DNA of 64,000 bases from CAZJVD01 sp964549505 (GTDB lineage: Bacteria; Bdellovibrionota; UBA1018; CAZJVD01): contig CAZJVD010000001.1 in the NCBI GenBank assembly GCA_964549505.1, forward strand, positions 310,001-374,000, given 5' to 3'. This document shows positions 7,728 through 15,380 of this stretch, one piece after another (the first letter of the stretch is position 1; each line of letters starts with the position of its first letter). The position numbers were made by a program, and so were the translations under genes. The notes below the pieces were generated by a model, which did no database searches, was not told the origin of the DNA, and saw only the letters and a program-made list of their open reading frames with translations.

Positions 7728-7922
7728 ATGCCATCGTTTAAAGAAATGATCGCCGTACTTACAACGTTCGTTGTGCTTTCAACTGCTGCCGGGAAAGGGG
7801 AATGGGTTTGGAAAAGCCTTGTATGGTTCCGGCTCTATACACTTCAGGAAACAAAGAAGGACTGGGGGTGTCCGTCGATCTTTAATAAAAACGCCTGTAA
7901 CCCGTCGCAACAACCAAGGTAA
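7728..7922 (+). CDS. Small membrane or secreted hypothetical protein
   Basis: A 64-residue open frame one base after the previous stop, with CAGGAG in a good position before the ATG. Residues 5-22 (KEMIAVLTTFVVLSTAAG) are hydrophobic and may be a signal peptide or a membrane anchor; two cysteines occur near the C-terminus. It is the last gene of the parA-rep run. The family is not recognised. Confidence 0.5.
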   Translation: MPSFKEMIAVLTTFVVLSTAAGKGEWVWKSLVWFRLYTLQETKKDWGCPSIFNKNACNPSQQPR

Positions 7923-7928
7923 GTAAGG

Positions 7929-8183
7929 TTATTTTTTGTGTTTAGATTTAGCGATCCATTGGTCGAGATTGCCGTCTAAGGCATGAACAAGGTCAGCGGC
8001 TGTAAAAAGTCCAGGAGCCAAAATTCGACCATTTTCGATAGAGCGAATTGTATCTACCGGAATTCCGGTAAGCAGAGACATCTGACTTTGACTCAGAGAG
8101 AGTTTTTCACGCTCCATTCTCAACCTTTTAGCGAAAGAAATACCTCGAGCTTTAGTTTGTGGACTATTTATTTTTCCTGGCAT
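7929..8183 (-). CDS. XRE-family transcriptional repressor
   Basis: An 84-residue Cro/C1-type regulator. Residues 16-60 (FAKRLRMEREKLSLSQSQMSLLTGIPVDTIRSIENG) form a standard HTH_3 helix-turn-helix. It is divergent from the ASCH / PIN-GNAT operon, and its start codon lies inside a large inverted repeat that also covers the promoter zone of that operon. It is therefore likely to control both directions. In gene order it resembles the regulator of a toxin-antitoxin or defence cassette. Confidence 0.85.
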   Translation of the reverse strand: MPGKINSPQTKARGISFAKRLRMEREKLSLSQSQMSLLTGIPVDTIRSIENGRILAPGLFTAADLVHALDGNLDQWIAKSKHKK

Positions 8184-8225
8184 GTATTATATTACTTGTT
8201 GTATAATACATGGATTATAATACAT
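8181..8225. promoter_or_regulatory. Operator between the XRE and ASCH genes
   Basis: A perfect inverted repeat with 11-bp arms CATGTATTATA (8181-8191) and TATAATACATG (8202-8212), spacer 10 bp, plus a third copy of the half-site TATAATACAT at 8216-8225. It covers the XRE start codon and the only promoter space of the divergent operon. Binding by the XRE protein, with a two-plus-one half-site arrangement, is inferred. Confidence 0.75.
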
Positions 8226-8245
8226 ATACGAGCAAAAGCAAAATT

Positions 8246-8650
8246 ATGGATGCTAGAAGTAAATTCCTAGGTGTTCTGATCAGCGTGAAACCGCAATATG
8301 CGTTGCTTATTGTTGCGGGGATAAAGCGCTATGAGTTACGGAGACGATTCTCCAAAGATCTTCATGAGGGAACCAAGGCAATCGTGTACGCAAGTAATCC
8401 AATTTCAGCGGTTGTCGGTGAGGCGATAATAAAAAAAGTACACACTTTGAGCCTGCCGGATCTTTGGAATCTTGTGGCTATAGATGCAATGATCTCAAAA
8501 AACGAATTCATTTCCTACTATGAGGGGTTGCAAACTGGTTATGCAATCGAAATGACTAGCGCTCTTCGCTATGAACATCCTGTAGCTTTGAAAAACCATA
8601 CCGAAACGAAACGATTTACACGTCCCCCTCAATCATATCAATTCTTGTAA
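8246..8650 (+). CDS. ASCH/PUA-like domain protein
   Basis: A 134-residue protein made of one ASCH-like domain: GVLISVKPQYALLIVAGIKRYELRRRF (the family's opening strand and K-x-x-E-x-R signature), then AIVYASNPISAVVGEAII. ASCH and related PUA-like folds bind RNA or modified nucleosides; E. coli YqfB of this family hydrolyses N4-acetylcytidine. I chose the ATG at 8246 because the in-frame ATG at 8210 lies within the operator. The stop codon shares a base with the start of the PIN-GNAT gene (TAATG), so the two proteins are made together. Confidence 0.75.
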   Translation: MDARSKFLGVLISVKPQYALLIVAGIKRYELRRRFSKDLHEGTKAIVYASNPISAVVGEAIIKKVHTLSLPDLWNLVAIDAMISKNEFISYYEGLQTGYAIEMTSALRYEHPVALKNHTETKRFTRPPQSYQFL

Positions 8651-10137
8651 TGAGCTTTCGATGCCTAATAGATACTAATGTTTTTTTTCAGCTTGAGGAA
8701 CCGGCTCCTTCCGGTCTTTCGATACGTGCTGAATTCGCTGAGTTGTCGCGACTCTGTCTTAAACATGGTGTTCGAATATTCATTCATCCTATCTCCAAAA
8801 AGGATTTTGCTGACGACCCAAATGAAACGCGAAAAAAGAACACCACATTACTGTTTGATAAGTATCCCGTTTTAGAGAGCCCACCATACGGTTTAACTCC
8901 GGATTTAGAGGCTCTATTTGGCGGAATTGGTAAATCGAACGATTTGATCGATTCTCAAATCGTTTATGCCGTTTATCGAAATGCCGTTAATTATCTAATC
9001 TCTGAAGATGGCGGGGTTCATACTCGCGCTCGCCGGGCTGGCTTGAATGGGCGCGTATTTTCCGTTAAGGAGTTTTGTAACCACCTCCGACAACTATTTG
9101 AACCAGACATTCGGACGTCTCTTCCTTCTGTAGAGGATCTTCCGATTTATTCGCTAAACCGAGCCGATTCGGTGTTTGAAAGTATCCGGAAAGAATATTC
9201 GGGATTTGATGCGTGGTTTGAGAAGATATGCTTAGAGGGACGTCGAAGCTGGGTTGTGAGAACGCAGGAGAAAATTTCCGCTGTTTGTATTTACAAAGGT
9301 GAGGGCTCGAAAGATGCTCCTTCAAAGCTTGGGAATAAGGTTCTCAAGCTCTGCACATTTAAGGTGGCTGATGCACATCGTGGTGGGAAGTTGGGAGAAT
9401 TACTCCTTAAATCCGCTTTTCTATATGCTAGTGAGAATAATATAGATTCCATTTATCTCACGACGTTCGTTCGAGATGAATATTTCATGCTTTTTTTGAA
9501 AGACTTTGGGTTCAAAATTCACCCGGAGCAGACCCCGCTAGGGGAGCTAATTTTTTATAAAACGGCTTCCAGACTTCAAAAACCGGACCCCACGCTAGAT
9601 CCTTTGAAATTTCACATTCTTTACTCCCCAGAGTTCCGAGATGACTCTGAGATCTCTAAGTACGTTATACCAATCCGACCAGCGTTTCATGAGCTGCTAT
9701 TTCCAGAAGTGAGCCAAGAAAAGCAGATGACGCTGCTCCATACAACATCTTCCATTCCAGGAAATACAATTAAGAAGGTATATCTCTGTCATTCCCCGAT
9801 TAAGGTTCTGGATCCCGGTGGCCTTATGTTGTTTTATCGCTCTGAGGACATCAAGGCAGTTACGTCGGTAGGTATAGTGGAAGGATCCCATCGTGTGTCA
9901 GATCTAAATCAAGCGATCAGCCTTGTTGGTAAAAGATCCGTTTATTCTCTCGATCAAATTGAAAAAATGCTTTCGAAAGAAACGCTGATAATTGAGTTCA
10001 GACTCATAAAGCATTTAAAAACGGTTATCCCTTTCAAAGAGCTCATGCAACGAGGCACTTTAAAGGCTCCGCCTCAAGCAATCCTGAAAGTAGAGAATTC
10101 AAGGTACAAGCCAATTGTTAAAATCGTTCACAGCTAA
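8650..10137 (+). CDS. PIN-GNAT-(ASCH/EVE-like) three-domain fusion protein
   Basis: A 495-residue fusion. Residues 1-165 look like a PIN ribonuclease domain (CLIDTNVFF with the first Asp, later NDLIDSQIVYAV and LISEDGG acidic residues). Residues about 170-310 are a GNAT acetyltransferase (CTFKVADAHRGGKLGELLLKSAFLYA contains the R-G-G-K-x-G acetyl-CoA loop; ending with FGFKIHPE). The C-terminal 150 residues resemble a PUA/ASCH-type domain (KVYLCHSPIKVLDPGGLMLFYRS). It is coupled to the ASCH gene and controlled from an XRE operator. An RNA-targeting toxin or defence effector is an inference from this composition. Confidence 0.72.
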   Translation: MSFRCLIDTNVFFQLEEPAPSGLSIRAEFAELSRLCLKHGVRIFIHPISKKDFADDPNETRKKNTTLLFDKYPVLESPPYGLTPDLEALFGGIGKSNDLIDSQIVYAVYRNAVNYLISEDGGVHTRARRAGLNGRVFSVKEFCNHLRQLFEPDIRTSLPSVEDLPIYSLNRADSVFESIRKEYSGFDAWFEKICLEGRRSWVVRTQEKISAVCIYKGEGSKDAPSKLGNKVLKLCTFKVADAHRGGKLGELLLKSAFLYASENNIDSIYLTTFVRDEYFMLFLKDFGFKIHPEQTPLGELIFYKTASRLQKPDPTLDPLKFHILYSPEFRDDSEISKYVIPIRPAFHELLFPEVSQEKQMTLLHTTSSIPGNTIKKVYLCHSPIKVLDPGGLMLFYRSEDIKAVTSVGIVEGSHRVSDLNQAISLVGKRSVYSLDQIEKMLSKETLIIEFRLIKHLKTVIPFKELMQRGTLKAPPQAILKVENSRYKPIVKIVHS

Positions 10138-10156
10138 CGCAGCGTAATCTTGTCGT

Positions 10157-10579
10157 TCAATCTTTCAAAAGTTCGGCGATCTCTATTTCTGAGAGAACTC
10201 GTTTAATATTGGATCGCATAACTTGACCTTCCTTGGAGACGACTACAACACCGGCTATTACCCTTGTCTCGGTATTTGCACCAGTTGTCGCGTATGAAGT
10301 CGTCACTAAAAATGTGGATTCGCAGCCCGCATAGCCACACCCACCCGCAATCAATATGGCATCAGTACCACTTTCCTTGCTAAATCCCAATTTCTCTAAC
10401 TCAGTCTTGGCATCTAGGAGCCTCCCATCAGTCAAACGGGTACTTTCCCTTTGTGCTAATGAAAATTTCAAAATTGCCTCTGCTTTGGGAGTAAGAACTA
10501 GTTTGTCTTGACACTCTTCGGCCTGTACTTGAAATGCGCTTGTCGCGAGGACCACTAATACCGCCAATATATTTTTCAT
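10157..10579 (-). CDS. Secreted hypothetical protein
   Basis: A 140-residue protein with a clear Sec signal peptide (MKNILAVLVVLATSAFQVQA, cleavage before EECQD) and an excellent ribosome binding site (GAGGAG). The mature protein has three cysteines (ECQDK, GGCGYAGCES), so a disulfide in the periplasm is possible. I do not recognise the family. It is a single gene convergent with the PIN-GNAT gene, 19 bp away. The 106 bp upstream up to 10685 contain nothing else I can support. Confidence 0.65.
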   Translation of the reverse strand: MKNILAVLVVLATSAFQVQAEECQDKLVLTPKAEAILKFSLAQRESTRLTDGRLLDAKTELEKLGFSKESGTDAILIAGGCGYAGCESTFLVTTSYATTGANTETRVIAGVVVVSKEGQVMRSNIKRVLSEIEIAELLKD

Positions 10580-10685
10580 TTTTTTCTCCTCATATTTCCA
10601 AATGTTTAAGATTGCATCTCGGCTCCCACGCCGGCGACCCTAGCCTTGCATTCATAAGGGTTCAATTTGAAATCTGACTTTCGCT

Positions 10686-10970
10686 CTAATCCAGTGAAAG
10701 CAGCTCGTGCTCTAGTTTTAAAAGGCTATTTCGAATGTCAGTTAACTCCAAAAGAGCCTTCTTTGCGGAGGAGTGTTCTCCCGTTAAGAGTTCCTTCAAG
10801 CTGACCTCTAAAGTCGTTGCAATTTTTAGATATGGCTCGCCCTGAATTGCTCGTCCGTTCTCCCAATCTCGAAAAGTGCTGGGCGCGCATCCTACAGAAC
10901 GAGCCATATCTTCAATGCTAATTTCTCTTTGCAGCCTCAGTTTTTTCATTCGCTTTCCAATGGATTCCAT
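10686..10970 (-). CDS. XRE-family regulator
   Basis: A 94-residue protein with an HTH_3 domain at residues 5-62 (IGKRMKKLRLQREISIEDMARSVGCAPSTFRDWENGRAI). A helical leucine-rich tail (ALLELTDIRNSLLKLEHELLSLD) may dimerise. It lies 13 bp after the SnoaL-like gene in the same direction, so the two form an operon. The target is unknown; it is not linked to an obvious toxin. Confidence 0.82.
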   Translation of the reverse strand: MESIGKRMKKLRLQREISIEDMARSVGCAPSTFRDWENGRAIQGEPYLKIATTLEVSLKELLTGEHSSAKKALLELTDIRNSLLKLEHELLSLD

Positions 10971-10983
10971 AACGGCTGTCCGT

Positions 10984-11385
10984 TCATGCGATCCAAAAGC
11001 TGTCTTCTGCTTTTTGATCAGCGGAAAAGAGAAATACTTCTTTGATTTTTCCGTTAGTCACTCGCATCAGATCGACGCCGTTCATTGCAATTGCTCCATT
11101 TTTATTTTTTGCACTGAAATGAAGCGTTGCTGCGACGAGGTCGCCATTGGCCATGATCGAATCGACCTGATCAATTTTGAATGTGCCTTGACTGATCTCC
11201 ATAAATCTCCCAAAAAGTGCAAATACTTCCGATTTTCCTGAGTACGTTTTAGAGAGCGCGCCATTTCCAGGCTGATGCCAAACGATATCATCCGCCAAAA
11301 TGCTTCCTAGCTTTTGAAAATCGCCTTTCGCTAGGCTGTTGAAATATTCCTTTACGACTTCGACTGCGTTGTTTTGCGTTTTCAT
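10984..11385 (-). CDS. SnoaL/NTF2-like domain protein
   Basis: A 133-residue protein with the NTF2/SnoaL cone fold: VVKEYFNSLAKGDFQKLGSILADDIVWHQPG at the N-terminus, then FKIDQVDSIMANGDLVAATLHF and GVDLMRVTNGKIKEVFLF. Such small proteins are polyketide cyclases, isomerases or orphan ligand binders; no catalytic residue set can be assigned here. It is followed by an XRE gene and preceded by an AraC gene in the same direction, 104 bp away. Confidence 0.82.
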   Translation of the reverse strand: MKTQNNAVEVVKEYFNSLAKGDFQKLGSILADDIVWHQPGNGALSKTYSGKSEVFALFGRFMEISQGTFKIDQVDSIMANGDLVAATLHFSAKNKNGAIAMNGVDLMRVTNGKIKEVFLFSADQKAEDSFWIA

Positions 11386-11489
11386 GATCTATTCTCCTTT
11401 GGTTTTGTTGTTCGACCATTACGAGAATAGATTTAACGGCCAAAAGCCGCTTCCGGCGGTTCGCCTATTGAATTTGGAAACTAGCCATT

Positions 11490-12287
11490 TTAGGAGTTTC
11501 GAATGGAAAACTCCGATGGGAGTTGACCTGTAAGACCTCGAAAAACTGCAATGAACTGGCTTAAAGAGTTATAACCAACTCGCATGGCCACATCGGTGAC
11601 GTTGCCCTTTCCATCCAATAGGAGCTCTTGTGCTTTTGCGACTCGATAGCGAATTAAAAGGTGACGTGGACTATAGCCGGTTTCGGCCAAGACGAGGCGA
11701 TTAAGAGATCTCAGACTTAAACCAGACTTCTTAGCCACTACGTTCATAGAAACACTTTCCTGAAGGTGTGATTTCATAAACTCAAGTGCTGCCATCACTC
11801 GAAAATCCTTCACCTGAGATTCTAAATGCTCAATCGAAGAAACATTTCCATTTGTTGACGTTAATTCCAAATGCTCGCTCAACGCTTCAACCAGAACGCT
11901 GGTCAATGAAGTTTGATGCTTAGTTTTCGGATGCAAAAGCAGATAAAAGAAAATTTCTCTTACAAGTTGGCTAATCGGCATTGTCGTTGGACCAAAGGCA
12001 GCTCCCACTTTAGTTTTCCAGAATTTGTCGTCTATTAATGCAATCAGGCGTTCGCCCTGATGATCTGAAGATGCAAAGGAATGAGTGTGCTCAGGTGGGA
12101 GATAAAGCATTCTTCCAGTGCCTAAAGAGAAGGCTGCTTCCTTTAGGCTGATTTTTATTTCGCCCTGGAGTGGGATAAACAAAAGATGCTGCGAAAACGA
12201 TAAAGAGTATTTTTCAAGGCCGGGGCAATTGTGATGAACAAGATAAATTCCTTCAAATTTTGCCGAAATATCCCCGCCTTTATTCAT
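11490..12287 (-). CDS. AraC-family transcriptional regulator
   Basis: A 265-residue activator. The N-terminal cupin-like sensor part contains LLFIPLQGEIKISLKEAAFSLG and LYLPPEHTHSFAS. The C-terminal pair of HTH motifs is intact (MNVVAKKSGLSLRSLNRLVLAETGYSPRHLLIRYRVAKAQELL and VTDVAMRVGYNSLSQFIAVFRGLTGQLPSEF). The start is the ATG at 12287 with GGAG nine bases before it; a TTG at 12302 is in frame but less likely. It overlaps the small gene upstream by 8 bp. It may control the SnoaL-like gene next to it. Confidence 0.88.
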   Translation of the reverse strand: MNKGGDISAKFEGIYLVHHNCPGLEKYSLSFSQHLLFIPLQGEIKISLKEAAFSLGTGRMLYLPPEHTHSFASSDHQGERLIALIDDKFWKTKVGAAFGPTTMPISQLVREIFFYLLLHPKTKHQTSLTSVLVEALSEHLELTSTNGNVSSIEHLESQVKDFRVMAALEFMKSHLQESVSMNVVAKKSGLSLRSLNRLVLAETGYSPRHLLIRYRVAKAQELLLDGKGNVTDVAMRVGYNSLSQFIAVFRGLTGQLPSEFSIRNS

Positions 12288-12483
12288 GAATGGCTTCTCC
12301 AATTGGTTTCTTGAGCAGACCGCATCTCAGAGTCGGTGGCAAAAGCATCGGTATCAACTCAAACTCAGAATTGATGATCTGACCCTCTGCTCCTTCAACA
12401 CGATTTTGCTCGATTGCTTGCGAGCTCACGGGTTTCAAAATCTTCCGCTTGCTCTTCGTTTTTACTATGTGTAGCTCTGACAT
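12280..12483 (-). CDS. Small hypothetical protein upstream of the AraC gene
   Basis: A 67-residue open frame with a good ribosome binding site (AAAGGAAC before the ATG). Its last codons overlap the AraC start by 8 bp, so it is probably a leader gene translated with the regulator. The basic N-terminus (KTKSKRKILK) and PMLLPPTLRCGLLKKPIG have no motif I know. It could also be a non-functional leader. Confidence 0.4.
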   Translation of the reverse strand: MSELHIVKTKSKRKILKPVSSQAIEQNRVEGAEGQIINSEFELIPMLLPPTLRCGLLKKPIGEAIHE

Positions 12484-12605
12484 GAGTGGTTCCTTTCCCC
12501 GTAACGGGACTGTTCTTTCAGGCGTAAATCACCAGAAAGAGTGAACCACTCAACTTCAAATTTCAACTAGACCTGGGACAAGCCCCGGTCCGACAAGATA
12601 TTATG

Positions 12606-13220
12606 CTAAGCAGCCTGTGCCACGTCGGTAATGTATTGCTTCAGACTCTCTGCAATCGTTTTCAGTCTCTCAAAATTTTCCTTCTGACTCGAAAGAACTG
12701 CGAGCCCAAAGAGCACGGCCTCTTCAATGGCCTTAGGATGAGAAGTTTTCCAGACCTGACAAAAGACCTGAAGCCTTCGGTACATGAGATATCTGATTGG
12801 CACGCTGACTTTGGATCGTTTACCTTCACTTAGGAACTCATGAGAAACATGGGTATCCCAATAGGTCTTTAACTCTTCAAAGTCGTCGCGATTCACGACG
12901 TGATTTAAATAAAAGGTCGTGAGCACTCGAAAAAACGGTACGCGCTTCATGCCGTACTGGGTTGCCAGCTCTTCAGCAAACTGATGCGCAGCTTCTGTAA
13001 AGATGGGTTGAGGCTCTACAATGTTTTTACTGAGTTTGCGTCCCCAGGCTTCCATTTCCTTACGGATCTCTCGCGTAAGCGCATATCGACCACACCGTTT
13101 GCAAACAAGAGTCTTAGTCGTAAAAGACTCATTCCCGAAGGGAATGGATATCTTCTTCTCAACGATCTCAGTCTCCTCTTCGCAGACGGGACAAGTTCTT
13201 TTTTCTATTTTTTTAGTCAT
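12606..13220 (-). CDS. MqsA-like zinc-finger antitoxin, long form
   Basis: A 204-residue protein whose first 55 residues carry two CxxC pairs (CPVCEEE and CKRCGRYALT) in the YgiT/MqsA antitoxin zinc-finger arrangement. The remaining 150 residues are helical and not the usual short HTH domain of MqsA, so this is a longer variant. Its ATG overlaps the stop of the upstream small basic gene (ATGA). In MqsRA the toxin also comes first, which matches this order. Antitoxin identity is inferred from the finger and gene order. Confidence 0.6.
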   Translation of the reverse strand: MTKKIEKRTCPVCEEETEIVEKKISIPFGNESFTTKTLVCKRCGRYALTREIRKEMEAWGRKLSKNIVEPQPIFTEAAHQFAEELATQYGMKRVPFFRVLTTFYLNHVVNRDDFEELKTYWDTHVSHEFLSEGKRSKVSVPIRYLMYRRLQVFCQVWKTSHPKAIEEAVLFGLAVLSSQKENFERLKTIAESLKQYITDVAQAA

Positions 13221-13597
13221 ATGCTGTCCTCTTTGAGCGATTGGATTGCAAACTCGATCACCATTTTCCCACCCTTATCCTGGGCAAAGTAACCTTTGAG
13301 ATAGATTGGGATTGCTTTGCCCATCTCACGGTACTCGTATTTCAATTCCAAAACATATCCAAGGCCAGGTCCTCCTGACCGCCTTGGAGCTTTGCGTGTG
13401 ACAGGAGTATTGTCCGGAAGTGTCAGCACCGGTTTTAAATACTCCTCCGGAAAGTTGGGCGGGTTGCGTGTCCACACCGTGTAGCGATCCTCCCGAATCG
13501 CAAGCTGGATCTTTTTTAGGAAGGTCGGCTGTGCATGGAATGCTTGGGGAAATTCTTCGTCGTTTAACTCTCCAGGCATTTCCTTCAGCATCGCCAA
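13217..13597 (-). CDS. Putative toxin partner of the zinc-finger antitoxin
   Basis: A small protein of about 126 residues encoded first in a two-gene operon. The C-terminal strands (KAIPIYLKGYFAQDKGGKMVIEFAIQSLKED) recall the closing strands of MqsR/RelE-fold toxins, but I cannot prove the family. The start is uncertain: a TTG at 13597 has AAGGG seven bases upstream, the ATG at 13591 is two codons later, and the frame itself runs back to 13648 across the palindrome, which I reject as coding. Confidence 0.5.
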   Translation of the reverse strand: MAMLKEMPGELNDEEFPQAFHAQPTFLKKIQLAIREDRYTVWTRNPPNFPEEYLKPVLTLPDNTPVTRKAPRRSGGPGLGYVLELKYEYREMGKAIPIYLKGYFAQDKGGKMVIEFAIQSLKEDSI

Positions 13598-13621
13598 GCC
13601 GCTACCCTTCGTAAGTCTATT

Positions 13622-13641
13622 TATACTGTAATTACAGTATA
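13622..13641. promoter_or_regulatory. 20-bp perfect palindrome, operator of the zinc-finger pair
   Basis: TATACTGTAATTACAGTATA is a perfect 20-bp palindrome located about 25 bp before the toxin start. It has the length and symmetry expected for a dimeric antitoxin or toxin-antitoxin complex and probably overlaps the promoter of the pair. Confidence 0.7.
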
Positions 13642-13681
13642 TATGCAAGTGAGAAATGATGAGCGACCCTTCGATGGCCTT

Positions 13682-13709
13682 CTTATAGCCTTTGAAAAAA
13701 GGCTATAAG
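13682..13709 (-). terminator. Terminator hairpin after the monooxygenase operon
   Basis: A 12-bp perfect stem CTTATAGCCTTT / AAAGGCTATAAG with a 4-base loop. It lies 33 bp beyond the stop of the minus-strand monooxygenase gene and before the palindrome of the next operon, so it most likely ends the three-gene monooxygenase transcript. A U-tract is weak. Confidence 0.6.
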
Positions 13710-13741
13710 TTAACAGTTCCCGTTTTTCCAGAAAATTACTG

Positions 13742-14983
13742 TCACTCATGTTCCAATTTACCTCGCATCCTTATTTCTTCTCGAGCGACTAAAACTTCAG
13801 AGATTGCACGAGCCACTTTCTTTTGCAAAAACCGGTTGCGAACCACTAATGGAAACAGGAGATTTCTAATGCCATTTAAAAACGGCATATTCGGTAAAAG
13901 AGCCATTCGAAATGCGAAATCGGTCGACCGTAGAACTTTTCTTGCGATCGGAAGACGTTCTTTCTCGTAACGGTCGAGCAATTCAGCAGGAGCTCCGCGT
14001 GACAACACTTGAATCAATTTATGTCCAAGATTGATACTGTCCTGAATGCCGATATTCATTCCTTGTCCGCCAGCCGGGCTGTGGATATGGGCTGCATCTC
14101 CGGCGAGAAAAACATTACCCTTTCGATAAGACGATACGATTCGATGATGTACTCGAAATCGAGTCAACCAAATGGGATCTGAAATCCGAATTGACTTTGG
14201 GCACAGATCATTCGCAAGTTTAGAGAATTCTTCCAATGAAATAGTTGAATCACCGGTCTGATTTTTTTCATTCGAAATTAAAATTAGGCGGTACTTATGC
14301 CCGCTGTTTAGCGGAAAGCCTGCAAGGACTCCAGAAGAAGAGACAAACGTTCGAACTACACCATATTCCCAGGGCCAATCGACCGTTACGTCTCCTAAAA
14401 CAAAGTCGCCAGTATAAGCAGCGCCCACAAAGGGAATTCCAGCTAGGTGACGAACGATACTATGGGCACCGTCACATCCAATCAAATATTGAGAGTAAAT
14501 TTTCTCTGTGACGCCGTTATGCTCTACTTCAGAAATAATTTTAGATCCGTCCTGGGTATAAGCTCTCAGCTCCATCTCGCGCTCGACCTCTACGTTGTAT
14601 TGATCAAGGGTTTTCTCAAGGATGCGCTCTGTCTCACTTTGTTCAAGAATCAAGATGAAATTATAGAGGCTTGGGATAGAACTTAACTCCACTCGAACGG
14701 GATTGCGATTGCCGAAGTGAAGCTCTGCAGTCCGAGCGGGTTGCCCGCATCCAATCATTTGCTCTGCCAAGGCAGAACCAAAAACATCACTGAGAGCTTC
14801 CAATGTTCCGGCCTGAACTCCTAGAGCTTTCGATTGAATTGAACGAGTTTGATTTTTATCGATGATTCGAACTTTGACTCCCGCTTGACTTAATATGGCG
14901 GCTAAAGTCAATCCAGTAGGACCAGCTCCGACAATAAGAACTTGGCAATCTGGAGATTGAGAATTTTTCGTATCAACCTCCAA
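13742..14983 (-). CDS. FAD-dependent aromatic-ring monooxygenase
   Basis: A 413-residue flavoprotein of the PheA/TfdB/UbiH group. The N-terminus carries the dinucleotide fold (VLIVGAGPTGLTLAAILSQAG). The mid-part contains LIGCDGAHSIVRHLAGI (the DG motif), and the second FAD motif is GDAAHIHSPAGGQGMNIGIQD. These enzymes hydroxylate aromatic or similar substrates with NAD(P)H and oxygen. The thioredoxin-like C-terminal domain of phenol hydroxylases is absent. The likely start is a TTG that overlaps the VOC gene by 11 bp, so it is the third gene of an operon with the N-hydrolase-like and VOC proteins. Confidence 0.88.
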   Translation of the reverse strand: MEVDTKNSQSPDCQVLIVGAGPTGLTLAAILSQAGVKVRIIDKNQTRSIQSKALGVQAGTLEALSDVFGSALAEQMIGCGQPARTAELHFGNRNPVRVELSSIPSLYNFILILEQSETERILEKTLDQYNVEVEREMELRAYTQDGSKIISEVEHNGVTEKIYSQYLIGCDGAHSIVRHLAGIPFVGAAYTGDFVLGDVTVDWPWEYGVVRTFVSSSGVLAGFPLNSGHKYRLILISNEKNQTGDSTISLEEFSKLANDLCPKSIRISDPIWLTRFRVHHRIVSSYRKGNVFLAGDAAHIHSPAGGQGMNIGIQDSINLGHKLIQVLSRGAPAELLDRYEKERLPIARKVLRSTDFAFRMALLPNMPFLNGIRNLLFPLVVRNRFLQKKVARAISEVLVAREEIRMRGKLEHE

Positions 14984-15380
14984 CCTTCAAAATCTCGATA
15001 TTCAGTCCGCTTGGGTCACAAAAATAAAAATGCGTCCACTTTGCTCCAGACTGCTCAAACGTATTCGTTCCAGTGTTCTTAGAACTTAGCGAAGGATCTG
15101 CCCGAACGAAAATCTCATTTTTTTCACAAGCGCGGTAAATTGAAGTGAAAGTGGTTTCATCCACTTCTAGCGCAATATGCTGGGGGCTTGGTAGGCGCTC
15201 TGAGCCGAAAAGAACAAGCAAAATGTCGAATCCATTTTTTGTGGATAAAACAATTCCTTCTTGATTCGTCCCAGTATCTGTAAACCTTTCGATGAAATGA
15301 AATCCGAGAACGTCTTTGTAAAATTTCTCCGATGCATGGAGGTTAGACACGCCAATAATAAGATGATTTATTTTAATCAT
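14973..15380 (-). CDS. VOC-family (glyoxalase/dioxygenase-like) protein
   Basis: A 135-residue vicinal-oxygen-chelate protein with two beta-alpha-beta-beta-beta modules: INHLIIGVSNLHASEKFYKDVLGF at the start and THFYFCDPSGLNIEILKVG at the end. Likely metal ligands are His6, the His of PQHIALEVD and the final Glu. Possible roles include lyase, dioxygenase or drug-binding resistance protein. It is coupled on both sides by short overlaps (4 bp and 11 bp), which ties it functionally to the monooxygenase. Confidence 0.85.
   Translation of the reverse strand: MIKINHLIIGVSNLHASEKFYKDVLGFHFIERFTDTGTNQEGIVLSTKNGFDILLVLFGSERLPSPQHIALEVDETTFTSIYRACEKNEIFVRADPSLSSKNTGTNTFEQSGAKWTHFYFCDPSGLNIEILKVGG

Noticed and set aside
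7929..8183. XRE gene as antitoxin of the parA-rep module
   Set aside because: It is divergent from the ASCH operon and shares an operator with it, so it belongs to that cassette and not to the replication genes.
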